Source: Nocardia jinanensis (GTDB lineage: Bacteria > Actinomycetota > Actinomycetes > Mycobacteriales > Mycobacteriaceae). Taken from it: DNA of 64,000 nucleotides. Positions 7,384 through 16,020 of this stretch are shown here, piece by piece. The notes beneath the pieces were generated by a model. It was not told where the DNA came from. It ran no database searches and was given only the letters and a program-made list of their open reading frames with translations. The first letter of the stretch is position 1; the number at the start of each line of letters is the position of its first letter. Made by a program: the position numbers and the translations under genes. The stretch covers positions 186,001-250,000 of the forward strand of contig NZ_BMMH01000007.1 of NCBI RefSeq assembly GCF_014645735.1. The letters are read 5' to 3'.

Positions 7384-9018
7384 TCAGTGTTCGGTCGCAA
7401 CGGCCTCGTCGCGCGCTGCGGTCAGATCAGCCCGGATGGCGAACTTCTGGATCTTTCCGCTGGGGGTGCGCGGGAAGTCGGCGACGATATGCAGTTCCTC
7501 GGGCCATTTCTGTTTGGCCAGACCTGCCTGCGCGAAATGCGCGCGCAGCGCCTCGATATCGGGTTCCGGCCGATCGGGCAGACAGCGCACCACCGCGGCG
7601 GTGCGCTCGCCGAGCCGTGGATCGGGTACCGCCACCGCCACCCCCTCGGCCACGCCGGGCAGGGTGAGCAGCACCTCCTCCACCTCGAGCGCGCTCACGT
7701 TCTCGCCGCCCCGGATGATGATGTCGGATAAGCGGTCGGTGATGGTGAGATAGCCGTCGGCGTCGAGGATGCCGATATCGCCGGTGTGGTACCAGCCGTC
7801 GGCGTCGAAGGCGCGAGCGGTGAGTTCCGGGTCGGTGTAGCCGAGGCACAGATCGGGGCCGCGGCTGATGATCTCCCCGTCCTCGCTCAGCCGGACTTCC
7901 ACGCCCGGCAGCGCGTTACCGTCGGTGAACAGGCGCTTGGCCGCCGGTGCGGTAGACGGTGAACCGGTGATCGACGGGTGCTCGGTACTGCCGTAGGAGC
8001 GGAACACCGTGATACCGAGCCGTTCGAGGCGCGTGCTCACCGCCGCCGGTACCGCCGCCCCGCCGAGCCCGGCGTAGCGCAGCTGGGTCAGGTGTGAGGG
8101 CTTGTAGCCGGGATGGTCGAGCAGGCTGGTGACGAAATAGCTCACGCCGCCGCCTACGCAGATGTTCTCGGTCTCCATCAGTTCGAGCACCCGGCCGGGG
8201 TCCCAGAGGTCGAGCAGATGGATCGGCGCGCCGTCGAGAACCGGGATCAACAGGGCGTTGAGCATGCCGATGAAATGACCGACCGGCGCCGAAGTGAGCT
8301 GGTCGCCGCGGTCGGGCGGGTACATCCCGGCCAGCTGGCGCACTTCGTAACCCAGCGTGTTGTGGCTGTGCACCACACCTTTCGGCGCCCGGGTGGTGCC
8401 CGAGGTGAACGCGATACACGCCGGGTGGTCCGGATCGGTGCGCAGGACACCGTCCATCGGTTCCGGTTCGAACAGGTCCTCGAAATCCCGGCCGACCACG
8501 CCCACCACCGGCACCGCGGCGCACAACTGCGGGTCGAATTCGTTGTGGCCGAAGCGTTCGCAGGTGATGAACGCCTTCGGGGTGACCGCTCCCAGGATGT
8601 AGCCGAGCTCCTTGCGGCCGTAGAAATGTGCGATCGGTACCACTGTGGTGCCCAGTAGTGCCGCGGCCCAGTAGGTGGCCGCCGCCTCCATCCAGTTCGG
8701 CAACTGGAACGCGACGATATCGCCCGGTCCCACCCCGCGTCGGCGCAGGCCGGCGGCCAGGCGCCGCGCGATCCGTTCGACCTCGGCGAAGGTTCCCGAC
8801 CAGGGCCGGATCCGCGAATGTACCCGGAAGGTCGCGCCGGGGGCGCCGGCCAGGCTCCGGGCCAAGAGTTCGCCCAGTGTCTCGTCGGTCCACCAGCCCG
8901 CCTCGCGATAACGAACGGCCAGCGCAGGGGGAACTTCGCGCATGGGCGAGCCGGGCCCGAAGGGGGTAGCGGAAGGTGACTCCGCAGGGTCCTCCTTCGT
9001 GCGCCATGAATGCGCCAT
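7384..9018 (-). CDS. Acyl-CoA ligase (AMP-forming), cyclohexanecarboxylate-CoA-ligase-like
   Basis: This is a 544-residue ANL enzyme. It has the P-loop TSGTTRAPKG (about 205-214), the aromatic GSTEHP region in place of the usual YGxTE, DGWYHTGDIG before the C-terminal domain, and a catalytic lysine in TPSGKIQK near the C-terminus. The long N-terminal extension and the FRSYGSTEHPSITG motif recall the AliA/2,3-dihydroxybenzoate-AMP-ligase-like branch rather than FadD3. Start ATG at 9018 lies behind GGGAG. It is divergent from the crotonase at 9109, and the gap of 90 bases holds the operator. It would feed CoA thioesters to that enzyme. The exact acid is unknown. Confidence 0.85.
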   Translation of the reverse strand: MAHSWRTKEDPAESPSATPFGPGSPMREVPPALAVRYREAGWWTDETLGELLARSLAGAPGATFRVHSRIRPWSGTFAEVERIARRLAAGLRRRGVGPGDIVAFQLPNWMEAAATYWAAALLGTTVVPIAHFYGRKELGYILGAVTPKAFITCERFGHNEFDPQLCAAVPVVGVVGRDFEDLFEPEPMDGVLRTDPDHPACIAFTSGTTRAPKGVVHSHNTLGYEVRQLAGMYPPDRGDQLTSAPVGHFIGMLNALLIPVLDGAPIHLLDLWDPGRVLELMETENICVGGGVSYFVTSLLDHPGYKPSHLTQLRYAGLGGAAVPAAVSTRLERLGITVFRSYGSTEHPSITGSPSTAPAAKRLFTDGNALPGVEVRLSEDGEIISRGPDLCLGYTDPELTARAFDADGWYHTGDIGILDADGYLTITDRLSDIIIRGGENVSALEVEEVLLTLPGVAEGVAVAVPDPRLGERTAAVVRCLPDRPEPDIEALRAHFAQAGLAKQKWPEELHIVADFPRTPSGKIQKFAIRADLTAARDEAVATEH

Positions 9019-9058
9019 ATCGAACTCCCGATCCGACCGCCGGAGTCCAGCGGAAAGT

Positions 9059-9091
9059 ATATGGTTCTCTATGTAAGAGAATCATATTTCC
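9059..9091. promoter_or_regulatory. Double operator between divergent ligase and crotonase, site 3
   Basis: Two overlapping elements are visible. GAGAATCATATTTCC (9077-9091) matches the 6-3-6 operator of sites 2 and 4 with two differences. The arms at 9059-9070 and 9076-9087 also form a larger inverted repeat (ATATGGTTCTCT with AGAGAATCATAT, 11 of 12 matching) around ATGTA. This fits a dimeric repressor covering both divergent promoters. The ribosome-binding site GAGGAG of the crotonase follows at 9095. Confidence 0.55.
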
Positions 9092-9108
9092 GCCGAGGAG
9101 AACAAGTT

Positions 9109-9825
9109 ATGATCGAGCTCGAACTGGCGGACGGTCTGGCCGTCGTCACCATCAACCGCCCGCAAGCTCGCAACGCCATCGCCCTGGACACGATGGACGA
9201 ACTGGACAAGGCGATCGACGGGGCGGCCGGTGCCCGTGCCCTGGTGATCACCGGCGCGGGGGACCGGGCCTTCGTCTCCGGCGGGGACCTCAAAGAACTG
9301 GCCGCGTTGCGCACGGTGGAGCAGGCCACCGCTATGGCGAACCGGATGCGGGAGGTCTGCGATAAGCTCGAGCGCTTTCCCGGCCCGGTGATCGCCGCGT
9401 TGAACGGTCACGCGCTGGGCGGCGGTGCCGAGGTCGCGGTGGCGGCGGATATCCGAATCGCCGCGGACGATATCGAGATCGGCTTCAATCAGGTCGCGCT
9501 GGCGATCATGCCCGCCTGGGGTGGTGCGGAACGACTGTCCCGGCTGGTCGGGCGCGGTCGGGCGCTGCTACTGGCGGGATCCGCCGAGATCCTGTCCGCC
9601 GCGGATGCCGAGCGTCTCGGCCTGGTGGACCGGGTCCTGCCGCGTGCTGAATTCGGTGACGGCTGGCGACGGCTGGCCCGGGCCCTGGCCAACCCCTCCG
9701 CGGGTGCGATCAAGCGGGCGGTCGACGGTGCGAGCCCGTCGGAGGCCGTGGCGGCTTTCGCTGAACTCTGGGTGGCCGACGCGCACTGGGCGGCGGCCGA
9801 CCGGGTGATGAACCGCGGCAGATGA
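9109..9825 (+). CDS. Enoyl-CoA hydratase/isomerase-family protein (crotonase fold)
   Basis: This is a 238-residue crotonase. The oxyanion-hole segments are AFVSGGDLKEL and GHALGGGAEVAVAADIRIA. Of the two catalytic glutamates of classical enoyl-CoA hydratase, the first (rat Glu144, here in GGGAE) is kept. The position of the second (Glu164) is a glutamine in GFNQVAL. This argues against simple hydration and for an isomerase or another crotonase reaction. Start ATG 9109 is set by GAGGAG eight bases upstream; an earlier in-frame ATG at 9010 would run through the operator. Divergent to the ligase and probably in the same pathway. Confidence 0.85.
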   Translation: MIELELADGLAVVTINRPQARNAIALDTMDELDKAIDGAAGARALVITGAGDRAFVSGGDLKELAALRTVEQATAMANRMREVCDKLERFPGPVIAALNGHALGGGAEVAVAADIRIAADDIEIGFNQVALAIMPAWGGAERLSRLVGRGRALLLAGSAEILSAADAERLGLVDRVLPRAEFGDGWRRLARALANPSAGAIKRAVDGASPSEAVAAFAELWVADAHWAAADRVMNRGR

Positions 9826-9844
9826 GGCCGGGATGAGCTGCCGG

Positions 9845-10429
9845 TCAAGCCCCGTTCTCGAGGAAGCCGATCTCGCGTTCGGCGAACGTGAAGGTCTCGG
9901 CATGCCCCGCCGTCATCCCGAGCGCCTGTTCCAGTACGACCATCCGGGCCGCGCTGGTCATCAGCACCGAGAGGACATCGGCGGGAAACCGGCCGGTATC
10001 GACCCCGTACCCGTTGAGCAACCGGCCCAGCGCCTCGGTCTGCGCGGCGCGGAACTGCTCGGAGTAGCGCACGACTTCGGCCCGGATCGCCGGTCTGTGG
10101 TTGGCGAGTCCGACGAACTCCATGGTGAACCGGGCCGCGGTGGTGTCAGTGCTGAATTCCCACAGTGCGTGCAGCGGCCGGTCGGATTTCAGTACCTGCG
10201 CCAGAGTTTCCAGGCCCTGTTCGGCGCGGCGGCGGAACAGGTCCAGAAAGAGGTCGTCCATCGACCGGAAGTAGTAGTGCACCAACTGCGGTTTGAGGCC
10301 GGCGTATTCGGCGACCCGGCGCGAGGTCACCGCGGCCCAGCCCTGTTCCAGCATCAGCCGTTCGGCCGCGTCCATCAGGACGCCGCGGTTCTTGGCCTCG
10401 GGTGCGCCGAGCCGGCGGGGTGATGACAT
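9845..10429 (-). CDS. TetR-family transcriptional regulator
   Basis: This is a 194-residue regulator. The N-terminal helix-turn-helix is at about residues 15-61 (DAAERLMLEQGWAAVTSRRV, then AEYAGLKPQLVHYYF). The C-terminal all-helical ligand domain is not assignable to a subfamily. It is convergent with the crotonase, 19 bases apart, and lies in the middle of the acid-activation genes, so it is the best local candidate to read the GAGAAT-N3-ATTCTC palindromes. Its own upstream region has a related GGGAT-CGT-ATCCC palindrome (10483-10495) and two others near 10531-10572. The effector is unknown; an acyl-CoA is a reasonable guess. Confidence 0.85.
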   Translation of the reverse strand: MSSPRRLGAPEAKNRGVLMDAAERLMLEQGWAAVTSRRVAEYAGLKPQLVHYYFRSMDDLFLDLFRRRAEQGLETLAQVLKSDRPLHALWEFSTDTTAARFTMEFVGLANHRPAIRAEVVRYSEQFRAAQTEALGRLLNGYGVDTGRFPADVLSVLMTSAARMVVLEQALGMTAGHAETFTFAEREIGFLENGA

Positions 10430-10786
10430 GTTTCGGCCTCCTCTGGGCTTTCCGTATTACCACGCCGGTCAAGGGATCACCGGGGATCGTATCCCGTGGG
10501 TGCGGACTGTTGACGCGCTACCTCCACCCATGCTAAGCATGTGCTCAGCATCACATCTGAGCGATCGCTCAGCAAGGGTCGTCCGGAATCGGTACCGGGG
10601 GACGGCTGTGGCCTCGGATGGAGTGTGTGGCGGCGCGAGGAGGCGGCTGTGGGCGATCCGGAGCAGCAGCGCGCGCCGAGGACGGCTTCCAGCGGCGACA
10701 GTCCTGGAGGGTCGCGCAGCAAACGAGCCGTATCAACCCGTGATCCACGGTCGGCGACAAGATTCTGTTGATATCAGGAGGAACAC
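10430..10786. promoter_or_regulatory. Regulatory region between tetR and P450 with three palindromes
   Basis: This 357-base gap between divergent genes has no convincing gene. It holds GGGATCGTATCCC (10483-10495), TGCTAAGCATGTGCTCAGCA (10531-10550, 16 of 20 symmetric) and the perfect palindrome CTGAGCGATCGCTCAG (10557-10572). Such dyads are typical TetR-family operators. The first has the same half-site spacing as the GAGAAT operators. The P450 has a strong AGGAGG at 10777-10782. Confidence 0.55.
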
Positions 10787-12055
10787 GTGACCGATTTCGA
10801 TACGGTCGACTACTTCACCGACCCCGCGCTGGTACCCGATCCGCATCCGTACTACGACCATCTGCGCGCCAAATGCCCTGTGACACAGGAACCCAACTAT
10901 GGAGTCTGGGCTGTCACCGGCTACGAGGAAGCCATCGATGTCCTGCGCGACAGCGATACCTTCTCCTCGTGCATCGCCGTCGGCGGCCCGTTTCCGCCGC
11001 TGCCGTTCACCCCCGAGGGCGACGACATCACCGGCCAGATCGCCGCGCACCGTGAGCAACTGCCGATGCACGAGCATATGGTCACCATGGATCCGCCGGA
11101 CCACACCGCCGCGCGGTCGCTGCTCAACAAGCTCCTCGTCCCTTCGCGCCTGAAGGAGAACGAAGAGTTCATGTGGAAACTCGCCGACAAACAGCTCGAC
11201 GAGTTCCTCGACGACGGAAAATGCGAATTCCTGTCCGCCTACGCCAAGGTGTTCACGCTGCTGGTGATCGCCGATCTGCTGGGTGTGCCGGAGGAGTACC
11301 ACGAGGAACTGCGCGTCAACTTGGCCGGTGGGCCCACGGTGGGCTCGATCGACAAGGAGATCGTGCCCGTCAATCCTCTGGAATGGCTGGACAACCTGTT
11401 CAGCGAACTCATCTCCGACCGGCGGTCCAACCCGCGCGACGATGTGCTGACCTCGCTGGCCCAGGCGAAGTACCCCGACGGTTCCACCCCCGAGGTCATC
11501 GATGTGGTGCGTACCGCCACCTTCCTCTTCGGTGCCGGTCAGGAGACCACCGCGAAACTGCTCGGCAGTGCCATGCAGTTCATGGTCATCCGCCCCGACC
11601 TGCAGGATGCGCTGCGCGCCGACCGCAGCCGTATCCCCGTCTTCATCGAGGAGACCCTGCGGATGCAGGCGCCGGTGAAGAGCGGGTTCCGGCTGGCGAA
11701 GAAACCGGTGGAGATCGGTGATGTCCCGTTGGAGGCGGGGTCGCTGGTGATGGTCTGCCCCGGTGCGGCCAATCGCGACCCGCGCCGTTTCGAGAATCCG
11801 CATGTCTTCGATCTGGACCGCGCGAACTTCCGGGAGCACATGGCTTTCGGCCGCGGTGTCCACACCTGCCCCGGCAGCCCGCTGGCGCGGGTCGAGGGCC
11901 GGGTATCGCTGGAACGGATTCTGGACCGGATGCTCGATATCCGGATCGATCCGGACAAGCACGGCTCCCTCACGGACCCGACGTTCGATTTCGAGCCGAC
12001 CTTCATCCTGCGAGGTCTGACCGACCTGCACATCACCTATACGCCGAAATACTGA
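10787..12055 (+). CDS. Cytochrome P450
   Basis: This is a 422-residue soluble bacterial P450 monooxygenase. The I-helix motif AGQETT is at 250-255 (the usual A/G-G-x-x-T), the K-helix EETLR is at 288-292, and the heme-binding loop AFGRGVHTCPGSPLAR puts the cysteine ligand at residue 361. Start GTG at 10787 follows AGGAGG. The sequence belongs to the group used in actinobacterial lipid, terpenoid or steroid oxidation, but the subfamily and substrate cannot be fixed by eye. No ferredoxin is next to it, so redox partners must come from elsewhere. The SDR 64 bases downstream probably oxidises the alcohol it makes. Confidence 0.9.
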   Translation: MTDFDTVDYFTDPALVPDPHPYYDHLRAKCPVTQEPNYGVWAVTGYEEAIDVLRDSDTFSSCIAVGGPFPPLPFTPEGDDITGQIAAHREQLPMHEHMVTMDPPDHTAARSLLNKLLVPSRLKENEEFMWKLADKQLDEFLDDGKCEFLSAYAKVFTLLVIADLLGVPEEYHEELRVNLAGGPTVGSIDKEIVPVNPLEWLDNLFSELISDRRSNPRDDVLTSLAQAKYPDGSTPEVIDVVRTATFLFGAGQETTAKLLGSAMQFMVIRPDLQDALRADRSRIPVFIEETLRMQAPVKSGFRLAKKPVEIGDVPLEAGSLVMVCPGAANRDPRRFENPHVFDLDRANFREHMAFGRGVHTCPGSPLARVEGRVSLERILDRMLDIRIDPDKHGSLTDPTFDFEPTFILRGLTDLHITYTPKY

Positions 12056-12119
12056 AATCACCGTCACAGCAACATAATTCAGGCGGCCGCCGCCGCTGGA
12101 GCGAGGAGAAGAGGTAGTT

Positions 12120-12956
12120 ATGACCGGACGGGTCGAAGGCAAGGTCGCCTTCATTACCGGTGCGGCCCGCGGCCAAGGCCGCAGCCACGCGGTGCGGTTG
12201 GCCGAAGAGGGCGCCGACATCATCGCCATCGATATCTGCAAACCGATCGATACGGTCGAGATCCCGCTGGCCACCCCCGACGATCTCGTCGAGACCGAAG
12301 AACTGGTCAAGGCCACCGGTCGAAAGATCGTCACCGCCGAGGTCGACGTCCGGGATTCGGCCGCCCTGAAGGCCGCGCTGGCCGAGGCGGTCGGGAAGCT
12401 GGGCCGGCTCGACATCATCGTCGCCAATGCCGGGATCGCCAGCGGCGGCGATACCCTGGCCGAGACCGACGAAGAGGTCTGGCAGGACATGATCGATGTG
12501 AACCTCAGCGGTGTGTGGAAATCGGTGAAGGCCGGTGTCCCGCACATCCTGGAGGGCGGGCGCGGCGGTTCGATCGTGCTCACCAGCTCGGTCGGTGGCC
12601 TGAAGGCCTATCCGCAGACCGGCCACTACGTCTCGGCCAAGCACGGTGTGGTCGGCCTGATGCGCGCCTTCGCGGTGGAACTCGGCCAGCACTCGATCCG
12701 GGTCAATTCGGTGCACCCCACACATGTGAGCACCGCGATGATCATGAACGAGAAGACCTTCGCCATGTTCCGCCCCGATCTGGAGAACCCGACGGCCGAG
12801 GATATGGCCCCGATCTGCCAGCTTTTCCACACGCTGCCGGTGCCGTGGGTCGATCCGATCGATATCAGCAACGCGGTGCTGTACCTGTCCTCGGACGAAG
12901 CCCGCTATCTCACCGGTGTCACCCTGCCGGTGGATTGTGGATCGATGCTCAAGTAG
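12120..12956 (+). CDS. Mycofactocin-type SDR family oxidoreductase
   Basis: This is a 278-residue short-chain dehydrogenase with Rossmann motif TGAARGQG (13-20), NAG in the middle, and active-site serine 157, tyrosine 170 and lysine 174 (YVSAK). The GAARGQGRSHAVRLAEEGAD start and an insert after the second strand (about residues 40-60) are the marks of the mycofactocin-coupled SDR group, which hold NAD tightly and pass electrons to mycofactocin. No mycofactocin biosynthesis gene lies in this window. It follows the P450 in the same direction and would dehydrogenate the hydroxylated product. RBS AGGAG is upstream. Confidence 0.85.
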   Translation: MTGRVEGKVAFITGAARGQGRSHAVRLAEEGADIIAIDICKPIDTVEIPLATPDDLVETEELVKATGRKIVTAEVDVRDSAALKAALAEAVGKLGRLDIIVANAGIASGGDTLAETDEEVWQDMIDVNLSGVWKSVKAGVPHILEGGRGGSIVLTSSVGGLKAYPQTGHYVSAKHGVVGLMRAFAVELGQHSIRVNSVHPTHVSTAMIMNEKTFAMFRPDLENPTAEDMAPICQLFHTLPVPWVDPIDISNAVLYLSSDEARYLTGVTLPVDCGSMLK

Positions 12957-12977
12957 TCGAGGCGTTCTCGTGCTCGG

Positions 12978-13008
12978 GTGGCCCGGACGGTGACACTGTC
13001 CGGGCCAC
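12978..13008 (+). terminator. Terminator of the P450-SDR operon
   Basis: GTGGCCCGGAC and GTCCGGGCCAC pair perfectly over 11 bp, with a nine-base loop in which GTG and CAC can extend the stem. It begins 22 bases after the SDR stop codon. No T-tract is present. Confidence 0.6.
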
Positions 13009-13182
13009 GCGGTCGTTCGTCACCCGGAGGCGAGGCAGCGCCGGATCACCTGCCGCCGCTCGCCGCGATCGGTCCAGGGGCCGACCTCCCAGATCTGGGC
13101 ACGGGGACCGATCGGGGCAGGGCCGCCCTCGAGTGGTATCAGGAGGAGTTGGAGTCCCATCGCGGCCTGCACTCGGGGGACC

Positions 13183-13530
13183 GTGACGGTCACCGATGCG
13201 CGGATCGTCGAGGGCGACGACGAGGAATGGGAGCTGCGGTTCGAGTGGAACGGGGTGCCCGAATCCTGGCCGATCTCTCCCGGTGACGACGAGGAGCTGG
13301 AAGCCGCCCTCACCTTCGCCACCTACGTGCACGGTCTGGGCGGAACCCGCCTCGGGTGCTTCGGTGCGGTGGAGCCCGTGGACGACAACTACAGCGCGGA
13401 AGCTGTCTTCGGCGATCCGGATGCGCTCAACCGGCTGGGCGCTCGCTTCGGACTCGGGTTCAGCGGCAATTCGCTCTGGCTCCGACTGCGTGGAGCGCGC
13501 GGCGGACAGGGACCGGAGGTCACCCCGTGA
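13183..13530 (+). CDS. Hypothetical small acidic protein
   Basis: This is a 115-residue unrecognised protein, acidic in its first half (DDEEWELRFEW, SPGDDEELEAALTFATYV), with no signal peptide or membrane segment. The start is GTG at 13183 behind a G-rich stretch (GGGGGA). The regular mix of hydrophobic and charged residues makes it more likely real than the overlapping minus-strand frame, which is arginine- and proline-rich. It lies alone between the SDR terminator and the lipoprotein gene. Function not assigned. Confidence 0.5.
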   Translation: MTVTDARIVEGDDEEWELRFEWNGVPESWPISPGDDEELEAALTFATYVHGLGGTRLGCFGAVEPVDDNYSAEAVFGDPDALNRLGARFGLGFSGNSLWLRLRGARGGQGPEVTP

Positions 13531-13601
13531 TGTCCGGAGTACGGACCGGGTGCTCCCGATACGCGGGCCGCCGGCCCGCCGATGTGTCATGATCGGCCGC
13601 C

Positions 13602-14030
13602 ATGGATGCCATGCGAATCGGCCGATGGGTAGTAATGACAGGGGTACTCGCGGCCGCAGCGGGATGCGCCGCGACCGCCGATCCGGCTCCGGTCTCCCCG
13701 GAGCTCGGTACCGAATTCACTCTGGCGCCGGGAGAAACGGTTCGCTTGGACGGAGACCGGCTGGTGGTGTCGTTCGGTGACGTGCCGGCCGACAGCCGCT
13801 GCCCGGCCGGCGCGGACTGTGTATGGGAAGGCGATGCGACGGTGGTGACCGAGGTGACCGCCGGGGGACAGCGGTCCCGTTCGGAACTCCACACCAACAG
13901 CCGGTTCGCCACCGGTGTGACCGTCGGTGGCTACCGGATCGACCTCGTTTCGCTGCGCCCGTCGCCACCGGCGGACGGCGCGGTCCCGGCCGGTGACTAT
14001 CGAGCGGATCTGCTGGTCACCAGGGCCTGA
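13602..14030 (+). CDS. Putative lipoprotein with a DSRCP-x5-CVW motif
   Basis: This is a 142-residue exported lipoprotein. The signal is MRIGRWVVMTGVL followed by the lipobox AAAAGC, so the cysteine near residue 22 would be lipidated. The mature domain holds DSRCPAGADCVWEGDA, a two-cysteine motif found in a family of small bacterial beta-sandwich lipoproteins of unknown role. It ends in AGDYRADLLVTRA. Start at 13602 or at the in-frame ATG four codons on. It is convergent with the beta-lactamase homologue. Function unknown. Confidence 0.7.
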   Translation: MDAMRIGRWVVMTGVLAAAAGCAATADPAPVSPELGTEFTLAPGETVRLDGDRLVVSFGDVPADSRCPAGADCVWEGDATVVTEVTAGGQRSRSELHTNSRFATGVTVGGYRIDLVSLRPSPPADGAVPAGDYRADLLVTRA

Positions 14031-14103
14031 TCCACGACAGTGCTCAGGCGATATCCATTTCCGGCGGTGGCCGCGCACGCGATCCACAGGCAACCGGGTC
14101 CGG

Positions 14104-15000
14104 TCATTCGCTGGGCAGTGCCCGGCGCATTTCGGTGACCGCGATCCGCGCGGCCTCGGCGATCGCCGCGTCCACCGCGGGCAGGGTGGGATCGGCGCGG
14201 GCGGCCCGGGTGAAAACGGCCACCGCGACCGGATACTCGCCCGGAAACTCCACCACGGCGACCTCGTTGCGGATGATGCCGATGGTTCCCGTCTTTCCCG
14301 CCACCGCCACACCGCGGTGGGGGAATCCGGCCGCGATCCGATGCGGCCAGACCTGGCGGCGCATGATCGAACAGGCGAAATCCGTTTGCTCCTGGGACAC
14401 CACCTGTCCGCGCCACAGCGCGGACAGCAGCCGGGTCATCTCCTCCGGCGTGGTCGCGCTCGTGTAGGCGGGGTCGTAGGCGGATACGGTCCAGGCCTCG
14501 TCGTTGTCGGCCAGCGCGGCGAACGCCTCGGCGGTGCCGTGGGTATCGGTGTCGCGCACCAGGCTGCGCTGGATATCGGCGGTGCCGCCGACCAGCCGGG
14601 TGTGGTCGAGTCCCAGCGATTCCAGTAGTTCGTGGACCGTGCCCACTCCGACCTCGCCGAGCAGCAGATCCGCGGCCGCGTTATCGGAGACCGTCATCAT
14701 GGAGGTCGCCAGATCCCGCCGGCTCATGGTGACCGGGTCGTGCAGGGCCGATATCCCGGTGGGGCCGGGCGTGCACTCCGACGGGGTGAGCGTGAGCCGC
14801 GACAGCGGATCGAGGCGGCCGGAGTCCACCGCGCGGCAGTACGCGAGCAGCAGTGGCAGTTTGTACACCGAGGCGGTCACCACCCGTTCGGTTCCGCCGA
14901 TCGAGACCTGCCCGTCACCGCCGTCGCACCGGCGAGCGTGCAGCCGCCCGGTGCAACCCGCGTCGGCGAAGACCGCGCGAATACGATCGGCCGTGGTCAC
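14104..15000 (-). CDS. Class A beta-lactamase-like serine hydrolase lacking the omega-loop glutamate
   Basis: This is a 298-residue member of the penicillin-binding, beta-lactamase fold. The nucleophile motif S-x-x-K is SVYK (Ser44, Lys47), SDN is at 105-107 and KTG at 236-238. The omega loop, where class A enzymes have the deacylating Glu166 in RWEPELN, reads TRLVGGTADIQ and has no glutamate in place. No signal peptide is seen, so it should stay in the cytoplasm unless the start is further upstream. It could acylate but hardly turn over beta-lactams, so a peptidase or sensor role is possible. Its start overlaps the stop of the upstream LysR gene by 4 bases, so they form one operon. Confidence 0.75.
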   Translation of the reverse strand: MTTADRIRAVFADAGCTGRLHARRCDGGDGQVSIGGTERVVTASVYKLPLLLAYCRAVDSGRLDPLSRLTLTPSECTPGPTGISALHDPVTMSRRDLATSMMTVSDNAAADLLLGEVGVGTVHELLESLGLDHTRLVGGTADIQRSLVRDTDTHGTAEAFAALADNDEAWTVSAYDPAYTSATTPEEMTRLLSALWRGQVVSQEQTDFACSIMRRQVWPHRIAAGFPHRGVAVAGKTGTIGIIRNEVAVVEFPGEYPVAVAVFTRAARADPTLPAVDAAIAEAARIAVTEMRRALPSE

Positions 15001-15872
15001 CGCAGGCGTTCCCGGTAGAGGACCCGGTCCAGCGCGTCGGCCTGTTCCGCGGCACCGGCCCGGTGGATCACCCGGCAGCGCAGCGCCACCGCCTGCGGGG
15101 CCATCCGCAACCAGGAGACACCCGGGATATCAGAGGGTGCGGTAGTGGTCAGGCCGAAGCTCGTCCCGGCGGCGACCGCCGCGAGTACCGCGCGATCGTC
15201 GTGGACGGTGACCGTCTGTACGTCGAGACCGCGTTCGCGCAGCAGATCCCGGACCGTATCCGAAGCCGGGGGATTCGCGGCACGCGGATACGCGGCGTAG
15301 GTGAGGTCGGCCAGCATCGGAAACGCGGGGCGCTCGCCGGCGGCACTGCGATGGCCCGCCGGTACGACGATCCAGCGGGGCAGCTTCACCACGGACCGGG
15401 CCTCCACGCCGTCGACCAGCGCCGGATGTTCGATCACCGCCAGATCGCACAGCCCGGACCGGACGGCCGCGACGAGATCCACCGTCGTACCCATATCGGT
15501 GGACACCGCTTCGCCGGAGGTGGTCCCGGTCCGCAGCACGGTGACGCAGGAGGTGACGATCCGGTCGGGCAGAGCGGAGGTGGCGCCCCAGTGCACTGTG
15601 CCGCGGGTGCGGGCGATCCGCTGGGCTTCGGCGAGCAGACGTTCCGCGTCGTCGACCAGCAACCGGGCCCGGGGCAGCAGTTGCCGGCCCGCCGCGGTGA
15701 GCACCGCTCCCTGCCTGGTGCGGTGGACCAGTTCGACGCCCAGCCGGGTCTCCAACCGCCGCAACCCCTGTGACAGCGGGGGCTGGGTCATATCCAGTAC
15801 GGTGGCGGCCCGGCCGAAATGACCTTCATCGGCGATCGCGACGAAATAGCCGAGGTGGCGGATCAGGTCCAT
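14997..15872 (-). CDS. LysR-family transcriptional regulator
   Basis: This is a 291-residue regulator. The winged HTH is at residues 1-60 (LIRHLGYFVAIADEGHFGRA, then QPPLSQGLRRLE), followed by a periplasmic-binding-protein-like effector domain. Start ATG at 15872 was preferred to one 25 codons upstream because it places the HTH at residue 1, as usual in LysR proteins. It is co-transcribed with the beta-lactamase-like gene (4-base overlap) and divergent from the second beta-lactamase homologue, so it probably controls both. This resembles the general AmpR/ampC arrangement, though here with class A homologues. Confidence 0.85.
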   Translation of the reverse strand: MDLIRHLGYFVAIADEGHFGRAATVLDMTQPPLSQGLRRLETRLGVELVHRTRQGAVLTAAGRQLLPRARLLVDDAERLLAEAQRIARTRGTVHWGATSALPDRIVTSCVTVLRTGTTSGEAVSTDMGTTVDLVAAVRSGLCDLAVIEHPALVDGVEARSVVKLPRWIVVPAGHRSAAGERPAFPMLADLTYAAYPRAANPPASDTVRDLLRERGLDVQTVTVHDDRAVLAAVAAGTSFGLTTTAPSDIPGVSWLRMAPQAVALRCRVIHRAGAAEQADALDRVLYRERLR

Positions 15873-16020
15873 AGCGATATTGAACCAGCGACGTCGGACA
15901 CCGCCGCCGAACAGCGGATTTACGAGCCGTTTCGAATGATAAAACATGCTATTAACTGGTCTTATATCAAATGCGACTGGTGTGCGGGAGTGTCGGATAT
16001 TGGCGGCCGGTGTTCGGGCG

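Noticed and set aside
10733..12583. Long minus-strand open frame opposite the P450 gene (616 codons)
   Set aside because: It is the mirror of a GC-rich gene with clear P450 motifs; its translation is rich in Arg, His and Gly without domains. A shadow.
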